The notes under the pieces were generated by a model. That model ran no database searches and was not told the DNA's origin. It saw only the letters and a program-made list of their open reading frames with translations. DNA of 63,150 nucleotides from Primorskyibacter aestuariivivens (GTDB lineage Bacteria > Pseudomonadota > Alphaproteobacteria > Rhodobacterales > Rhodobacteraceae). The stretch covers positions 1 to 63,150 of the forward strand of contig NZ_JAQIOZ010000026.1 in assembly GCF_028023675.1 (NCBI RefSeq), read 5' to 3'. This document shows, piece by piece, positions 24,366 to 33,331 of the stretch (positions are counted from its first letter, which is position 1; each line of letters opens with the position of its first letter). The position numbers and the translations under genes are program-made.

Positions 24366-24501
24366 AATCAGCACTCCCGAAGTTCCTTGCCTTCCGGGTT
24401 AGCCTATTGCACGGGCGATGAAAAGCGTTTGGGCGGTATTGCAGGCTGGACCTTTGTCGATTGTGACCCTAGGTCTGAACCACAGCAACCCGGAGGACAT
24501 G

Positions 24502-24912
24502 ATGGCAAGCGCGGCTTTCGAAGAGATCGTGGAGGATTTCGAATTCCTGGAAGACTGGGAAGACCGGTATCGCTACGTGATCGAACGGGGCAAGGCGATG
24601 GAGCCGCTGGACGACGCGCTCAAAGTGCCCGCCACCAAGGTGGATGGCTGCGCCAGTCAGGTCTGGTTGCATACCCGCGTCGAAGACGACGGGTTCAATT
24701 TCGACGGGGACAGCGACGCGATGATCGTTCGAGGGCTGATCGCGGTGTTGCGCGCGCTTTATAATGGCACGCCCGTGGATGAGGTCACGGCCATCGACGC
24801 GCCCGCGGAACTGGCGCGGCTGGGGTTGAATGATCACCTGTCGGCGCAGCGCTCGAACGGGCTGCGTGCGATGATCGAACGGGTGCGCGAACGGGCATCC
24901 GAGGCGGCGTAA
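24502..24912 (+). CDS. sufE: SufE-type sulfur acceptor for Fe-S cluster assembly
   Basis: 136 residues. SufE accepts persulfide sulfur from the cysteine desulfurase SufS; the active Cys is Cys50 in KVDGCASQVWL. The preceding region FEFLEDWEDRYRYVIERGK and the following ALYNGTPVDEV are family-typical. It stands alone, not in a suf operon, so it may serve another desulfurase. GGAGG lies 5 nt before ATG 24502; the ATG at 24499 would be too close to it. Confidence 0.93.
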   Translation: MASAAFEEIVEDFEFLEDWEDRYRYVIERGKAMEPLDDALKVPATKVDGCASQVWLHTRVEDDGFNFDGDSDAMIVRGLIAVLRALYNGTPVDEVTAIDAPAELARLGLNDHLSAQRSNGLRAMIERVRERASEAA

Positions 24913-24918
24913 TGAAAA

Positions 24919-24941
24919 CGCCCCGGTGCGGGACCGGGGCG
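24919..24941 (-). terminator. terminator of ssb
   Basis: On the minus strand a 9-bp G+C-rich stem (CGCCCCGGT/ACCGGGGCG, 5-nt loop) directly after the ssb stop, followed by TTTTC. It lies between sufE and ssb, which converge. Confidence 0.75.
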
Positions 24942-24948
24942 CTATCGT

Positions 24949-25467
24949 TCAGAACGGGATTTCGTCGTCCATATCGCGGCTTGGCGGATTTCCGCCACTG
25001 CCACCCTGACCGCCGCCATAGCCGCTGTCCTGCGGGCCGCTGTCATAGCCACCACCGCCATAGCCGCCGCCCTGGCCACCACCGAAACCACCGCCGCCGC
25101 CACTGCCGCCGCCGTCACGGCCGTCCAGCATGGTCAGCGTGCCGTTGAAGCCTTGCAGCACCACCTCGGTCGAATAGCGGTCCTGCCCGGACTGGTCCTG
25201 CCATTTGCGTGTCTGCAACTGACCTTCGATGTAAACCTTTGAGCCTTTGCGCAAATATTGCTCTGCGATACGGACAAGCCCTTCGTTGAAGATGGCAACG
25301 GAGTGCCACTCGGTCTTTTCACGGCGCTCCCCGGTATTGCGGTCCTTCCACGTCTCGGAGGTAGCAATACGCAGGTTGCACACCTTGCCGCCGTTCTGGA
25401 ATGTGCGCACCTCGGGGTCGCGCCCGAGATTCCCGATAAGGATGACTTTGTTAACTGACCCGGCCAT
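24949..25467 (-). CDS. ssb: single-stranded DNA-binding protein
   Basis: 172 residues. The OB fold is at about 1-110 ([20 protein letters not shown], with [16 protein letters not shown] and [14 protein letters not shown]). A Gly-rich disordered linker (about 118-160) leads to the acidic tip DMDDEIPF, which recruits repair and replication partners. It coats single-stranded DNA as a tetramer. GGGGGG about 4-10 nt before the ATG at 25467 supports the start; codons upstream do not match the family. It is divergent from the lytic transglycosylase. Confidence 0.97.
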   Translation of the reverse strand: MAGSVNKVILIGNLGRDPEVRTFQNGGKVCNLRIATSETWKDRNTGERREKTEWHSVAIFNEGLVRIAEQYLRKGSKVYIEGQLQTRKWQDQSGQDRYSTEVVLQGFNGTLTMLDGRDGGGSGGGGGFGGGQGGGYGGGGYDSGPQDSGYGGGQGGSGGNPPSRDMDDEIPF

Positions 25468-25636
25468 GATGCCCCCCAATTCGATCTTGTCTGCGGCCAA
25501 TCGGGGCGAATCCCGTGGCCGGTTCCGCGTGAGACTACCTCACTCGAACAGGGTTAAAAATGGCCTAAGCCGCATGGGCTGGCCGAATCCGTCAAAATCT
25601 CTATATTCCACCGGAGTGTTTTTAGGGGCCGACTTC

Positions 25637-26230
25637 ATGCGCAAGCTTTTGACCTTGACCCTGGTGGCCAGTGTGTTGCCTGCCGCCGCAATTTCCGAAA
25701 CAGTTTCGTCCAAAGGGCGTGTGCTGTTGTTCAAATCCCAGACCAAGATTCTGGACCAGCGCGCGTCGGAACAATACCGCAATTCCGTGCGGCTCCAACC
25801 GCCCAAGGTGGTGACGCCGACCAAATGGGGCACCGGCGGCAATTCCCCTAAATATTCCGGTAAATACAAAGGCATATACGCAGGCATGGCGCGGGATGCG
25901 GCACGGCGTTACGGCGTGCCCGAGGATCTTTTCCTGCGGCTGGTGCAGCAGGAAAGCGGCTGGAACCCCACCGCCAAGAGCCACAAGGGCGCTTTTGGCC
26001 TTGCCCAGCTGATGCCCGCTACGGCGCGCGCGCTCGGGGTGGACCCGAAGGACCCGGCGCAGAACCTTGATGGCGGCGCGCGCTACCTCAGCCAGCAATA
26101 CCGCAAGTTCGGCACATGGCGTCTGGCCCTTGCGGCCTATAACGCGGGCCCTGGCGCGGTCGAGAAATATGGCGGTGTGCCGCCCTTCAAGGAAACCCGC
26201 AATTACGTCAAGATCATCTGGGGCAGTTGA
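25637..26230 (+). CDS. lytic transglycosylase (SLT domain)
   Basis: 197 residues with a signal peptide ([18 protein letters not shown]), so periplasmic. The SLT goose-lysozyme-like domain occupies about 85-190, with catalytic Glu106 in VQQESGWNP, then [17 protein letters not shown] and [18 protein letters not shown], the AYNAG motif. It cleaves peptidoglycan glycan strands to 1,6-anhydro-MurNAc. Similar short SLT proteins are secretion- or division-associated, but no such genes are adjacent. AGGGG about 9 nt before the ATG fits this start. Confidence 0.92.
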   Translation: MRKLLTLTLVASVLPAAAISETVSSKGRVLLFKSQTKILDQRASEQYRNSVRLQPPKVVTPTKWGTGGNSPKYSGKYKGIYAGMARDAARRYGVPEDLFLRLVQQESGWNPTAKSHKGAFGLAQLMPATARALGVDPKDPAQNLDGGARYLSQQYRKFGTWRLALAAYNAGPGAVEKYGGVPPFKETRNYVKIIWGS

Positions 26231-26243
26231 CCGGCCTATTGCC

Positions 26244-26810
26244 TTACCAGTCATCCGCGCCATCGGGCGGCATGATGAACGCCGTTTCGGACAGCATTTC
26301 ATAGACCGGCGGGCTGGACCCCAGATGTGAGCGGTTCAGCACTAGGTGATCGGCCTCAAAGCTTTCCCTGAGGCCCGCCTGTCCGGCGATCACGCCCTGC
26401 AACCGCGCCTGCTCACCCGCTCCGATCCCGGCTGCAAAGCGCAACAGCGTGACATGCGGGCGGAACCTTCGGCGTTGCGGCTCCAGCCCGGCGGCGCGGG
26501 TTGCGCCCTGAACCCGGGCATGCAGGTCGGTCAGCGCCGGGCTCTCCACCACCGAGGCCACCAGAAGCGCAGGTTTGCGCCGCCCCATCAGATCCAGCCC
26601 CGCAAGCGTCACATCAAACGCCCAGACCTGCAATTGCGACAAGGCCTCGGCCAGCGGCTCCACCTCACGCGCATTCAGATCGGCAAAGAAGGCCAGCGTG
26701 ACATGCATATTATGGGGCGGGACGGGGCGGCCAAAGCCCAGCCCCTCAACCAAAGACCCGAGCCGGTCAGCAACCGGCTCGCGCACGGGGATCGAGACAA
26801 AGATACGCAA
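26244..26810 (-). CDS. thpR: RNA 2',3'-cyclic phosphodiesterase (2'-5' RNA ligase family)
   Basis: 188 residues of the 2H phosphoesterase superfamily. The two HxT motifs are HVT at 36-38 (PPHNMHVTLAFF) and HVT at 119-121 (RFRPHVTLLRF). It opens 2',3'-cyclic phosphates to 2'-phosphates on RNA and was named for RNA ligase activity in vitro. It begins 6 bp after the ABC ATPase stop on the same strand, so it may be the last gene of that operon. Confidence 0.93.
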   Translation of the reverse strand: MRIFVSIPVREPVADRLGSLVEGLGFGRPVPPHNMHVTLAFFADLNAREVEPLAEALSQLQVWAFDVTLAGLDLMGRRKPALLVASVVESPALTDLHARVQGATRAAGLEPQRRRFRPHVTLLRFAAGIGAGEQARLQGVIAGQAGLRESFEADHLVLNRSHLGSSPPVYEMLSETAFIMPPDGADDW

Positions 26811-26816
26811 TCGAGA

Positions 26817-28907
26817 TCACTCGGCGGCGATCTTGATCACCGGTGTCATATTGTTGAACTCTTCATCGCTCAGGTGGCATTTCACCTGATGCCCATCGGC
26901 CATCTGGCGCACCGGCGGCACCTCTTTCTCGCAGAGTCCGCCCGGCACCTTGGATTTCCAGCGGCAGCGCGTCTGGAACGGACAGCCCGGGGGCGGGTTC
27001 ATGGCCGAGGGAATGTCGCCTTCGAGAACGATATGTTCTTTCTCGACCGATGTATCCGCAATCGGTACCGCCGACAAAAGCGCCTCGGTATAGGGGTGAT
27101 AGGGGGGCGAAAAGACCTGTTCGGTGGTGCCGAGCTCGACCACATGGCCCAGATACATCACCATGACCCGGTCGCTCAGATACCGCACGATGGACAGATC
27201 GTGGCTGATGAACAAAAGCGTCGTCTTGTGCTCGCGCTGGATCTCCATCAGCAGGTCGGTGACGGCGGCCTGCACCGACACGTCCAGCGCCGAGACCGGT
27301 TCATCCGCCACGACGATGCGGGCGTCTCCGGCAAAGGCGCGGGCGATGCCCACCCGCTGTTTCTGCCCGCCCGAGAGCTGCCGGGGCATGCGGTCGGCAA
27401 ATTCGCGCGGCAGTTTCACCAGATCGAGCAGGGACAGCATGCGTTCGCGCCGCTCGGCCTCGTTCTTGCCCACCTTGAAGATCTCCAGCGCGCGGATGAT
27501 CTGACGGCCCACCGTCATCGACGGGTTGAGCGTGTCGAACGGGTTCTGGAACACCATCTGCACATCGGCCACGGTCTTGGTATCCCGCTTCTCGATAGGG
27601 GTGTCCTGAATCTCGTGATTGTCGAGGAGGATCTTGCCCTCGGTCGCGGTTTCCAGCCCCATCAGCACCTTGGCAAAGGTGGATTTGCCACAGCCGGATT
27701 CCCCCACTATGGCCAACGTTTCGCTCTCGCGCGCCTCGAAACTCAGCGTCTCGTTGGCCTTGACCACCTTGGTCGCGCCTGAGCCGCCAAAGAGCGCATT
27801 GGCCGCGACCTCGTAGTATTTCTTGAGATTGTCCATTTTCAGGACAACATCGCCAATCGCGCCCTTGGTCTTGGTGTCCTCAAGCGCCATCGGTGCGGCC
27901 CAGTCGATCTCGTTGATGCGCAGACAGCGTGAGCGATGCCGGTCATTGCCGGGGATGTCCTGCATCTTGATGGCTTGATCCTTGTTGCAGAGCCCGTCCA
28001 CGAAGTAATCGCAGCGCGGGCCAAAATTGCAGCCCGGCGGGCGTTCATGGGGCAGGGGGAAGTTGCCCGGAATGGCCTTGAGCGGGCGCGCATTCTTGTC
28101 TGCGCCCGGAAGCGGGATCGAGCGGAACAGCGCCTGTGTATAGGGGTGCTGCATCTTGTCGAACACATCCTCGATCGAGCCGGTTTCGACCGCTTCGCCG
28201 GAATACATCACACAGATGCGGTCACAGGTTTCCAGCACAAGCCCAAGGTTGTGCGAGATGAACAGCATCGAGGTGCCGTATTTCTTGCCCAGATCCTTGA
28301 CCAGATCGACCACCGCGGCCTCCACCGTCACGTCCAGCGCGGTGGTGGGCTCATCAAGGATCAACAGCGAGGGTTTCGACATCAGCGCCATGGCGATGAC
28401 GATCCGCTGCTGCTGACCACCCGAAAGCTGGTGCGGATAGCTGTTCAGAATGCGCTTGGGGTCGGGCAGCTTCACATCCGTCACAACTTCCAGCGCGCGC
28501 TGATAGGCTTCTTTCTCGGGCGTGCCTTCGTGGATCATCGGCACTTCCATCAGCTGCTTGCCGATTTTCATCGCCGGGTTCAGGGACGCCATCGGCTCCT
28601 GATAGATCATCGCGATCTCGGAGCCGCGGATGTCGCGCAGTTCTTCCTGGCTCATTGCCCCCAGATCGCGGCCCTTGAACTTGATCGAGCCGCCGACAAC
28701 GCGGCCATTCACGCCAAGGTCCTGCATGACCCCCAGCGCCACGGTGGATTTCCCGCAGCCGGATTCGCCGACAAGGCCCACCGCCTCGCCCGGTTGCACC
28801 ACCACGGAAAAATCCATCACCGCCGGGATTTCCCGCAGCCGGGTAAAGAACGAAATCGACAGCTTGTCGATTTCAAGGATCGGGCCGTCATAGTCCCATT
28901 TTGTCAT
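26817..28907 (-). CDS. peptide/nickel-type ABC transporter, fused twin ATPase
   Basis: 696 residues fusing DppD-like and DppF-like ATPases. First domain: Walker A GESGCGKST, signature LSGGQQQR, Walker B LLILDEPTTALD, then an oligopeptide C-terminal motif (GNFPLPHERPPGCNFGPRC). Second domain: GESGCGKST, RQLSGGQKQRVGIARAFA and IVVADEPVSALD, ending in a second PPPGCPFQTRCRWK. These Cys-rich tails are diagnostic of the Opp/Dpp family. It energises uptake through the two permeases upstream. A perfect RBS, AAAGGAGA, precedes the ATG. Substrate unknown. Confidence 0.93.
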   Translation of the reverse strand: MTKWDYDGPILEIDKLSISFFTRLREIPAVMDFSVVVQPGEAVGLVGESGCGKSTVALGVMQDLGVNGRVVGGSIKFKGRDLGAMSQEELRDIRGSEIAMIYQEPMASLNPAMKIGKQLMEVPMIHEGTPEKEAYQRALEVVTDVKLPDPKRILNSYPHQLSGGQQQRIVIAMALMSKPSLLILDEPTTALDVTVEAAVVDLVKDLGKKYGTSMLFISHNLGLVLETCDRICVMYSGEAVETGSIEDVFDKMQHPYTQALFRSIPLPGADKNARPLKAIPGNFPLPHERPPGCNFGPRCDYFVDGLCNKDQAIKMQDIPGNDRHRSRCLRINEIDWAAPMALEDTKTKGAIGDVVLKMDNLKKYYEVAANALFGGSGATKVVKANETLSFEARESETLAIVGESGCGKSTFAKVLMGLETATEGKILLDNHEIQDTPIEKRDTKTVADVQMVFQNPFDTLNPSMTVGRQIIRALEIFKVGKNEAERRERMLSLLDLVKLPREFADRMPRQLSGGQKQRVGIARAFAGDARIVVADEPVSALDVSVQAAVTDLLMEIQREHKTTLLFISHDLSIVRYLSDRVMVMYLGHVVELGTTEQVFSPPYHPYTEALLSAVPIADTSVEKEHIVLEGDIPSAMNPPPGCPFQTRCRWKSKVPGGLCEKEVPPVRQMADGHQVKCHLSDEEFNNMTPVIKIAAE

Positions 28908-28945
28908 GTTATTTCTCCTTTCCGGAGGAGCCAGAGACAGGTCCA

Positions 28946-28979
28946 GTCCTTCTTTGGCTCAAAAATATATTGGGGGGTG
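28946..28979 (-). repeat. intergenic motif with TATATTTTTGAGCCAAAGAAGG core
   Basis: In the gap before the ATPase gene, the minus strand reads CACCCCCCAATATATTTT, then TGAGCCAAAGAAGGAC. The arrangement of a C run, AT core, and GAAGG resembles a second, more diverged stretch at 59139-59170, which also lies just before an ABC ATPase start. It may be a dispersed Roseobacter intergenic element; the relation is by eye. Confidence 0.3.
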
Positions 28980-29026
28980 AGGGCCTTACCCGAACGGGCT
29001 GGCCCCCGGACCGCCCTCTCAGATCA

Positions 29027-30220
29027 TCAATCCCGCAGGCTTTCCTCGCGCAGACCGTCTGCCAAAAGGTTCAGACCAAGAACCAGCGACAGAAGCGCCA
29101 GCGCCGGGGGCAGGGCAGGATGCAGGTAGATCGACAGGAACTTACGCCCCTCGTTGATCGTCGATCCCCAATCCGGGCTCTCCGGCGGCAGGCCAAGGCC
29201 AAAGAAGCCCAGGGTGCCAAGAAGGATGGTGGTATAGCCGATGCGCAGGCAGAAATCGACGATCAGCGGCCCGCGTGCGTTGGGCAGGATTTCCCACAGC
29301 ATGATGTACCATGGGCCTTCACCCCGCGTCTGTGCCGCCGCCACGTAGTCGCGTGTCTTGATGTCAAGCGCGAGGCCCCGCACGATCCGGAAGACCGTGG
29401 GCGAGTTCACGAAGACCACCGACACGAACACCACGAGGATACCGCCGGGAATGTCAAAGAGATCCATGAAACCCGGGATCACGTGCACCTTGGAGCCCAC
29501 CTCGGAGATCAGCGACAGGTAGAGCCAGCCCATCACGCCCAGCACCCCGATCAACAGCGGCGTGCGGAAATTCGGCTGCGTGTAGTAGCGCGAATTCAGC
29601 AGGATACCGACAAAGATCAGCGGGAAGACAAACAGGAAGGTCGCCATATAGGCGGGAATGCCCGTTTCCACGATCTCCGGTGTGACCAGCAGGTAGAACA
29701 GCAGGATCACCGGGAAGGCGAGGATCAGGTTGGCCAGGAAGGACAGGAAGGTATCCAGCTTGCCGCCATAGTAACCTGCGGGCAGGCCCAGCGTGATGCC
29801 GACCATAAAGGCAAAGGCGGTGGCGATGGGCGCGATCTGCACCACGATCCAGGCGCCGGTAATGACCCGGCTGAACACGTCGCGGGCAAGGTTGTCGCCG
29901 CCCAGAAGATACCAGCCATATTCGCCTTCTTCGGCCCCGGCGAGCGGCGTGCCGGGCACCTTGTTCTTCATGCCCGAGACTTGCGCCAGCGGGTCATGTG
30001 TCACGATCAGGTCCAATGCCCCGAAGATACCGGTAAAGACCCAGAACATGACCAGCGCAAAGCCGATCATGCCGACAGTGCTGTCAAAAAGTTTCCCATA
30101 AAGCCCAAGCTTGCGCTTGAACATGACGGAGACGACGAACAGCAGCACCAACGCGATCCATGTCGGTGTGAGCTGCAGGAAGATACGGGTGAGGATTTCA
30201 CCCCAGCTAAGCGGATCCAT
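29027..30220 (-). CDS. peptide/nickel-type ABC transporter permease (DppC-like)
   Basis: 397 residues. The EAA loop that docks the ATPase is YVAAAQTRGEGPWYIMLWEI followed by LPNARGPLIV, and LGLPPESPDWGSTINEGR matches DppC/OppC ends. It is about 100 residues longer than usual; the excess lies around residues 170-260, an additional hydrophobic segment pair and loop (IPAYMATFLFVFPLIFVGIL, then LLIGVLGVMGWLYLSLISEV). Partner of the permease upstream in the same operon. Confidence 0.9.
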   Translation of the reverse strand: MDPLSWGEILTRIFLQLTPTWIALVLLFVVSVMFKRKLGLYGKLFDSTVGMIGFALVMFWVFTGIFGALDLIVTHDPLAQVSGMKNKVPGTPLAGAEEGEYGWYLLGGDNLARDVFSRVITGAWIVVQIAPIATAFAFMVGITLGLPAGYYGGKLDTFLSFLANLILAFPVILLFYLLVTPEIVETGIPAYMATFLFVFPLIFVGILLNSRYYTQPNFRTPLLIGVLGVMGWLYLSLISEVGSKVHVIPGFMDLFDIPGGILVVFVSVVFVNSPTVFRIVRGLALDIKTRDYVAAAQTRGEGPWYIMLWEILPNARGPLIVDFCLRIGYTTILLGTLGFFGLGLPPESPDWGSTINEGRKFLSIYLHPALPPALALLSLVLGLNLLADGLREESLRD

Positions 30221-30233
30221 ATCGCAGCTCTCC

Positions 30234-31280
30234 TTATGACACGCTGATGCGGGGGTTGAGATAGACGTAGCCGATATCCGAGATCAGCTGCGTCACCAGA
30301 ACCACGATGACCGACACGACCGAGACGCCCAGAAGCAGCTCGATATCGTTGTTGCCCGCCGCCTGAACCAGCGTCCAGCCAAAGCCCTTGTAATTAAACA
30401 GCGTCTCGACGATGACCACGCCGTTCAGCAGCCAGGGGAATTGCAGCATGATCACCGTGAACGGCGCGATCAGCGCGTTGCGGAGCGCGTGTTTCATCAC
30501 GATATTCGGGAAAGACACGCCCTTGAGCCGGGCGGTGCGGATATATTGCGCGGTCATGACCTCGGCCATACTGGCCCGTGTCATCCGCGCGATATAACCC
30601 ATGCCATAAAGCGCGATGGTCAGCACCGGCAGGAAGAAGTTCTCGAAATTCGCGCTTTCCATGGCGGAGGTCGCCGTGCCCTTGAACCATTTCAGGCCCA
30701 CGGCAGAGGAGGCAAAGACCGCGATCAGGATCACGCCCGACACATATTCCGGCGTTGCCGTCGTGGTGATCGCCACGGTGGACAGCGTCCGGTCGGTGGC
30801 CGAGCCTTCACGCATACCGGCCAGCACACCCAGGATCAGCGCCGAGGGCACCATGAGCAGCATCACCCAAAGCATCAGCTTGCCGGTGAGCGCCAGACGT
30901 TTGCCGACAATGCCTGCGACCTCTTCTTTGAAGACCGTGGAAAAGCCCCAGTACCCTTGCAGGATGCCACAGAAGTTTGGCGCTTCGGCGGCGTCCTGCC
31001 CGGGCAGGATACAGCGGCCCTGCACACTGCCGTCCTCATTGGTGTACCGGTGCGAGGGCAGGACCCCCAGCCATTCACCATATTTGACGGGCAAAGGCTG
31101 AAGATAGCCGCCCTTTTCAAGGAAACTGCTGACCTCTTCATCCGACATCCGGAAGTTGCCTTGGGTTTTGGCAAGCTTTTCGAGGTTCGGGTAGAGGTTG
31201 GTCAGTGTGAAAACGAGGAAGGTCAGGCACAGACCCGTAAGGATCATGACGCCCAGCCGTCGCAGAATAAAGAGTCCCAT
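30234..31280 (-). CDS. peptide/nickel-type ABC transporter permease (DppB-like)
   Basis: 348 residues, beginning MGLFILRRLGVMILTGLCLT as DppB/OppB proteins do. EAA loop: YIRTARLKGVSFPNIVMKHA followed by LRNALIAPF; C-terminus has GFGWTLVQAAGNNDIELL and YVYLNPRI. The first periplasmic loop is enlarged (about 45-125, containing SFLEKGGYLQPLPVKYGEWL and two Cys), which may contact the binding protein. It lies 118 bp after the substrate-binding gene, separated by a stem-loop. Confidence 0.92.
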   Translation of the reverse strand: MGLFILRRLGVMILTGLCLTFLVFTLTNLYPNLEKLAKTQGNFRMSDEEVSSFLEKGGYLQPLPVKYGEWLGVLPSHRYTNEDGSVQGRCILPGQDAAEAPNFCGILQGYWGFSTVFKEEVAGIVGKRLALTGKLMLWVMLLMVPSALILGVLAGMREGSATDRTLSTVAITTTATPEYVSGVILIAVFASSAVGLKWFKGTATSAMESANFENFFLPVLTIALYGMGYIARMTRASMAEVMTAQYIRTARLKGVSFPNIVMKHALRNALIAPFTVIMLQFPWLLNGVVIVETLFNYKGFGWTLVQAAGNNDIELLLGVSVVSVIVVLVTQLISDIGYVYLNPRISVS

Positions 31281-31361
31281 GGCTGCCCCTGTTGGTGGCG
31301 AGTGGCGGGCGTTTCACGCCGCGCATTCTTTGTCGTTTTGTCCCCGTCGCGGAGACGAAAA

Positions 31362-31381
31362 CCGCGCCCCGAAGGGCGCGG
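31362..31381 (-). terminator. stem-loop between binding-protein and permease genes
   Basis: Minus-strand stem CCGCGCCC-TTCG-GGGCGCGG with TTTTCG after it, 17 nt beyond the binding-protein stop. UUCG-capped hairpins here commonly act as partial terminators or as mRNA 3' stabilisers, giving more binding protein than permease. Confidence 0.7.
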
Positions 31382-31397
31382 CTTGTGGGCTGAGGTC

Positions 31398-33071
31398 TTA
31401 GGCCTTGATGCCGAACTTGTAGATCTGCGGCAGGTCGGCGATGTGCTTTTCCACACCGACAAGGTTGTCGCGGTGGTGGCGCATCGCGGTCCGCCAGTAG
31501 GGCTGGATCGTTACGCCTTCCTCGATCATGATGGCCTGCAGTTTGCCCATCACCTCGCGGCGCGCATCGGCATCGGCGATCGAGTTCGCCTCGGCCAGCA
31601 GCGCGTCGAACTCGGCATTGGCAAAGCCTGCTTCGTTCCACGCCTCGCCCGAACGATAGGCCAGACCCAGAACCTGCGTGCCCAGCGGGCGGTGGTTCCA
31701 GTTGGTCGACGAGAACGCATATTTCGTCCAGTCGTTCCAGAACGTGTTGCCCGGCAGCACTGTGTGCTTGGCCTTGATGCCCGCATCGTTGAGCTGGGCC
31801 ACCACCGCGGCGGTGGTGTTGCGGCGCCAGTCATCGTCGATGGATTGGCATTCATGCTCGAAGTCACCCATACCGGCCTCTTCCATGAGTGCCTTGGCCT
31901 TGACCGGGTCATAGGGGATGCGGGTCACGGTCGGGTCATGCTCGGGGTGCATCGGTCCCACGTGGCAGTTGTCCGCTGGGATACCGTAGCCGGCCATACC
32001 CAGTTCGAGACAGACATTGTTGTCCACCGCCATGGCAAGCGCCTGACGCACCCGCTTGTCGCCGTAGATCTTGTTGCCGTTCTCGTCCTCGGCCAGCTGG
32101 TTGGGGCGGATCACGATGGTAAAGCCGGACGGGATTTCCGAGCGTTCCAGACCGATGGCGTCAAAGATGTCGACGAATTCGCCCACCGATTCCCAGTTCA
32201 TGTCGATCTCTTCGGCCTCATAGGCGGCAAGGAAGTTCGCCGGGTCGGTGCCGTAGTCGACGAACTCGATGCGGTCGATATAGCCGCCTTTGCCCGCGGC
32301 ATAACCCCACCAGTCATGGCCTTCGTTGCGCACCAGCACGCCCTTGACGCCCACCTCGTGGCTTTCGGGCAGCATGAAGCCGGTGCCGATCGGGTTATCT
32401 AGCATGTTGTTGGGATCGTGGCTCGCATGCACGATTGCTGCCGGATAGTCCGCCATGCCGGGGATGATGGTGATGTCGGGCGCGCTGGTCTTCAGCATCA
32501 CGGTGTGGCTGTCGACCACGGTGATCGCGCCTTCGGCGGCTTTCTTGGTCTCGGGGTCGGAGAGCGAGGCCATACGTGCGGCCATCGAGTTGCCCTCGAC
32601 CGTGCCGTCGCACCACATCTCGATGTTGCGCGCCACGTCTTCGGCGGTGAAGTCGTCACCGTTATTCCATTTGACGCCCTTGCGCACATTCAGCGTGTAT
32701 TCAGTGGCGTTGTCATTGGCTTCCCAGCTTTCAAGCAGCATCGGCTGGAACGAGCCGTCATTGTTGTATTCCACCAGATATTCCAGCCAGCCCGCGGTAA
32801 ACGTCGCGATCTGGGTCCAGTCATAGGTGCGCGGGTCTTTCAGGGCGCGCACTTCCATCTGGTAGCGGATGGTGCCGCCCTGCTGCGCATGCGCCGCGGC
32901 CTGCGCCGGGGATCCCAGCCCGCCCAGAGCATAGGCACCGGTTGCCGTCAGGCCCAGTGCCGTGCTGCGGGCAAGGAATTCGCGGCGGTCCATGTGACCT
33001 TCCTTGAATTCGTTTGCATACATCTCCGCAGCGGGGTGAACCCGGGAACCTGTGAGGGTTTCGTGCGTCAT
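31398..33071 (-). CDS. peptide/nickel-type ABC transporter substrate-binding protein
   Basis: 557 residues of the SBP_bac_5 family, periplasmic. A twin-arginine signal ([20 protein letters not shown]) begins at residue 27 after a conserved-looking N-extension ([16 protein letters not shown]). The binding core has [40 protein letters not shown] and [17 protein letters not shown]. Tat export would suggest folding before transport. The start at 33071 has GGGAG upstream and keeps the N-extension; a start at 32993 with AAGGAAGG is a strong alternative, so the N-terminus is uncertain. First gene of the operon. Confidence 0.92.
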   Translation of the reverse strand: MTHETLTGSRVHPAAEMYANEFKEGHMDRREFLARSTALGLTATGAYALGGLGSPAQAAAHAQQGGTIRYQMEVRALKDPRTYDWTQIATFTAGWLEYLVEYNNDGSFQPMLLESWEANDNATEYTLNVRKGVKWNNGDDFTAEDVARNIEMWCDGTVEGNSMAARMASLSDPETKKAAEGAITVVDSHTVMLKTSAPDITIIPGMADYPAAIVHASHDPNNMLDNPIGTGFMLPESHEVGVKGVLVRNEGHDWWGYAAGKGGYIDRIEFVDYGTDPANFLAAYEAEEIDMNWESVGEFVDIFDAIGLERSEIPSGFTIVIRPNQLAEDENGNKIYGDKRVRQALAMAVDNNVCLELGMAGYGIPADNCHVGPMHPEHDPTVTRIPYDPVKAKALMEEAGMGDFEHECQSIDDDWRRNTTAAVVAQLNDAGIKAKHTVLPGNTFWNDWTKYAFSSTNWNHRPLGTQVLGLAYRSGEAWNEAGFANAEFDALLAEANSIADADARREVMGKLQAIMIEEGVTIQPYWRTAMRHHRDNLVGVEKHIADLPQIYKFGIKA

Positions 33072-33226
33072 CTGAATCTCCCTGTGACACATTATTGTTT
33101 TTTGACCGGAGGGATTCCGCCCGTGCGCCGGTGAGTGACCGGTTGCGCGGCAGACAGCCTCCCCATCGCCGTCATTCCGCAACAGAAACGCCCTCAGGTC
33201 AATCATTGCTTTCGGATTTCATGTCA

Positions 33227-33260
33227 CAAAAGCGACATTTACCCCGCTCAAAAGCGACAT
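33227..33260 (-). promoter_or_regulatory. two 12-bp direct repeats at 22-bp spacing
   Basis: The minus strand carries ATGTCGCTTTTG twice, at 33249-33260 and 33227-33238, identical and exactly 22 bp apart, so on the same face of the helix. This is the arrangement bound by the two HTH motifs and dimers of AraC-family regulators. They sit about 150 bp upstream of the peptide ABC operon and just downstream of the AraC-family gene. A TTGACC (33197-33202) lies downstream of them. Confidence 0.65.
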
Positions 33261-33331
33261 GGCGTTTTTCAGAAACTTGTCGGGGCGTCGCGCGGGATCA
33301 GGACGCAAGCACGATACGGACCGATTTCGGC

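Noticed and set aside
24949-25120. Repeated GGC-rich stretch as a tandem repeat element
   Set aside because: It is the Gly-rich linker of SSB, which is normal for this protein.
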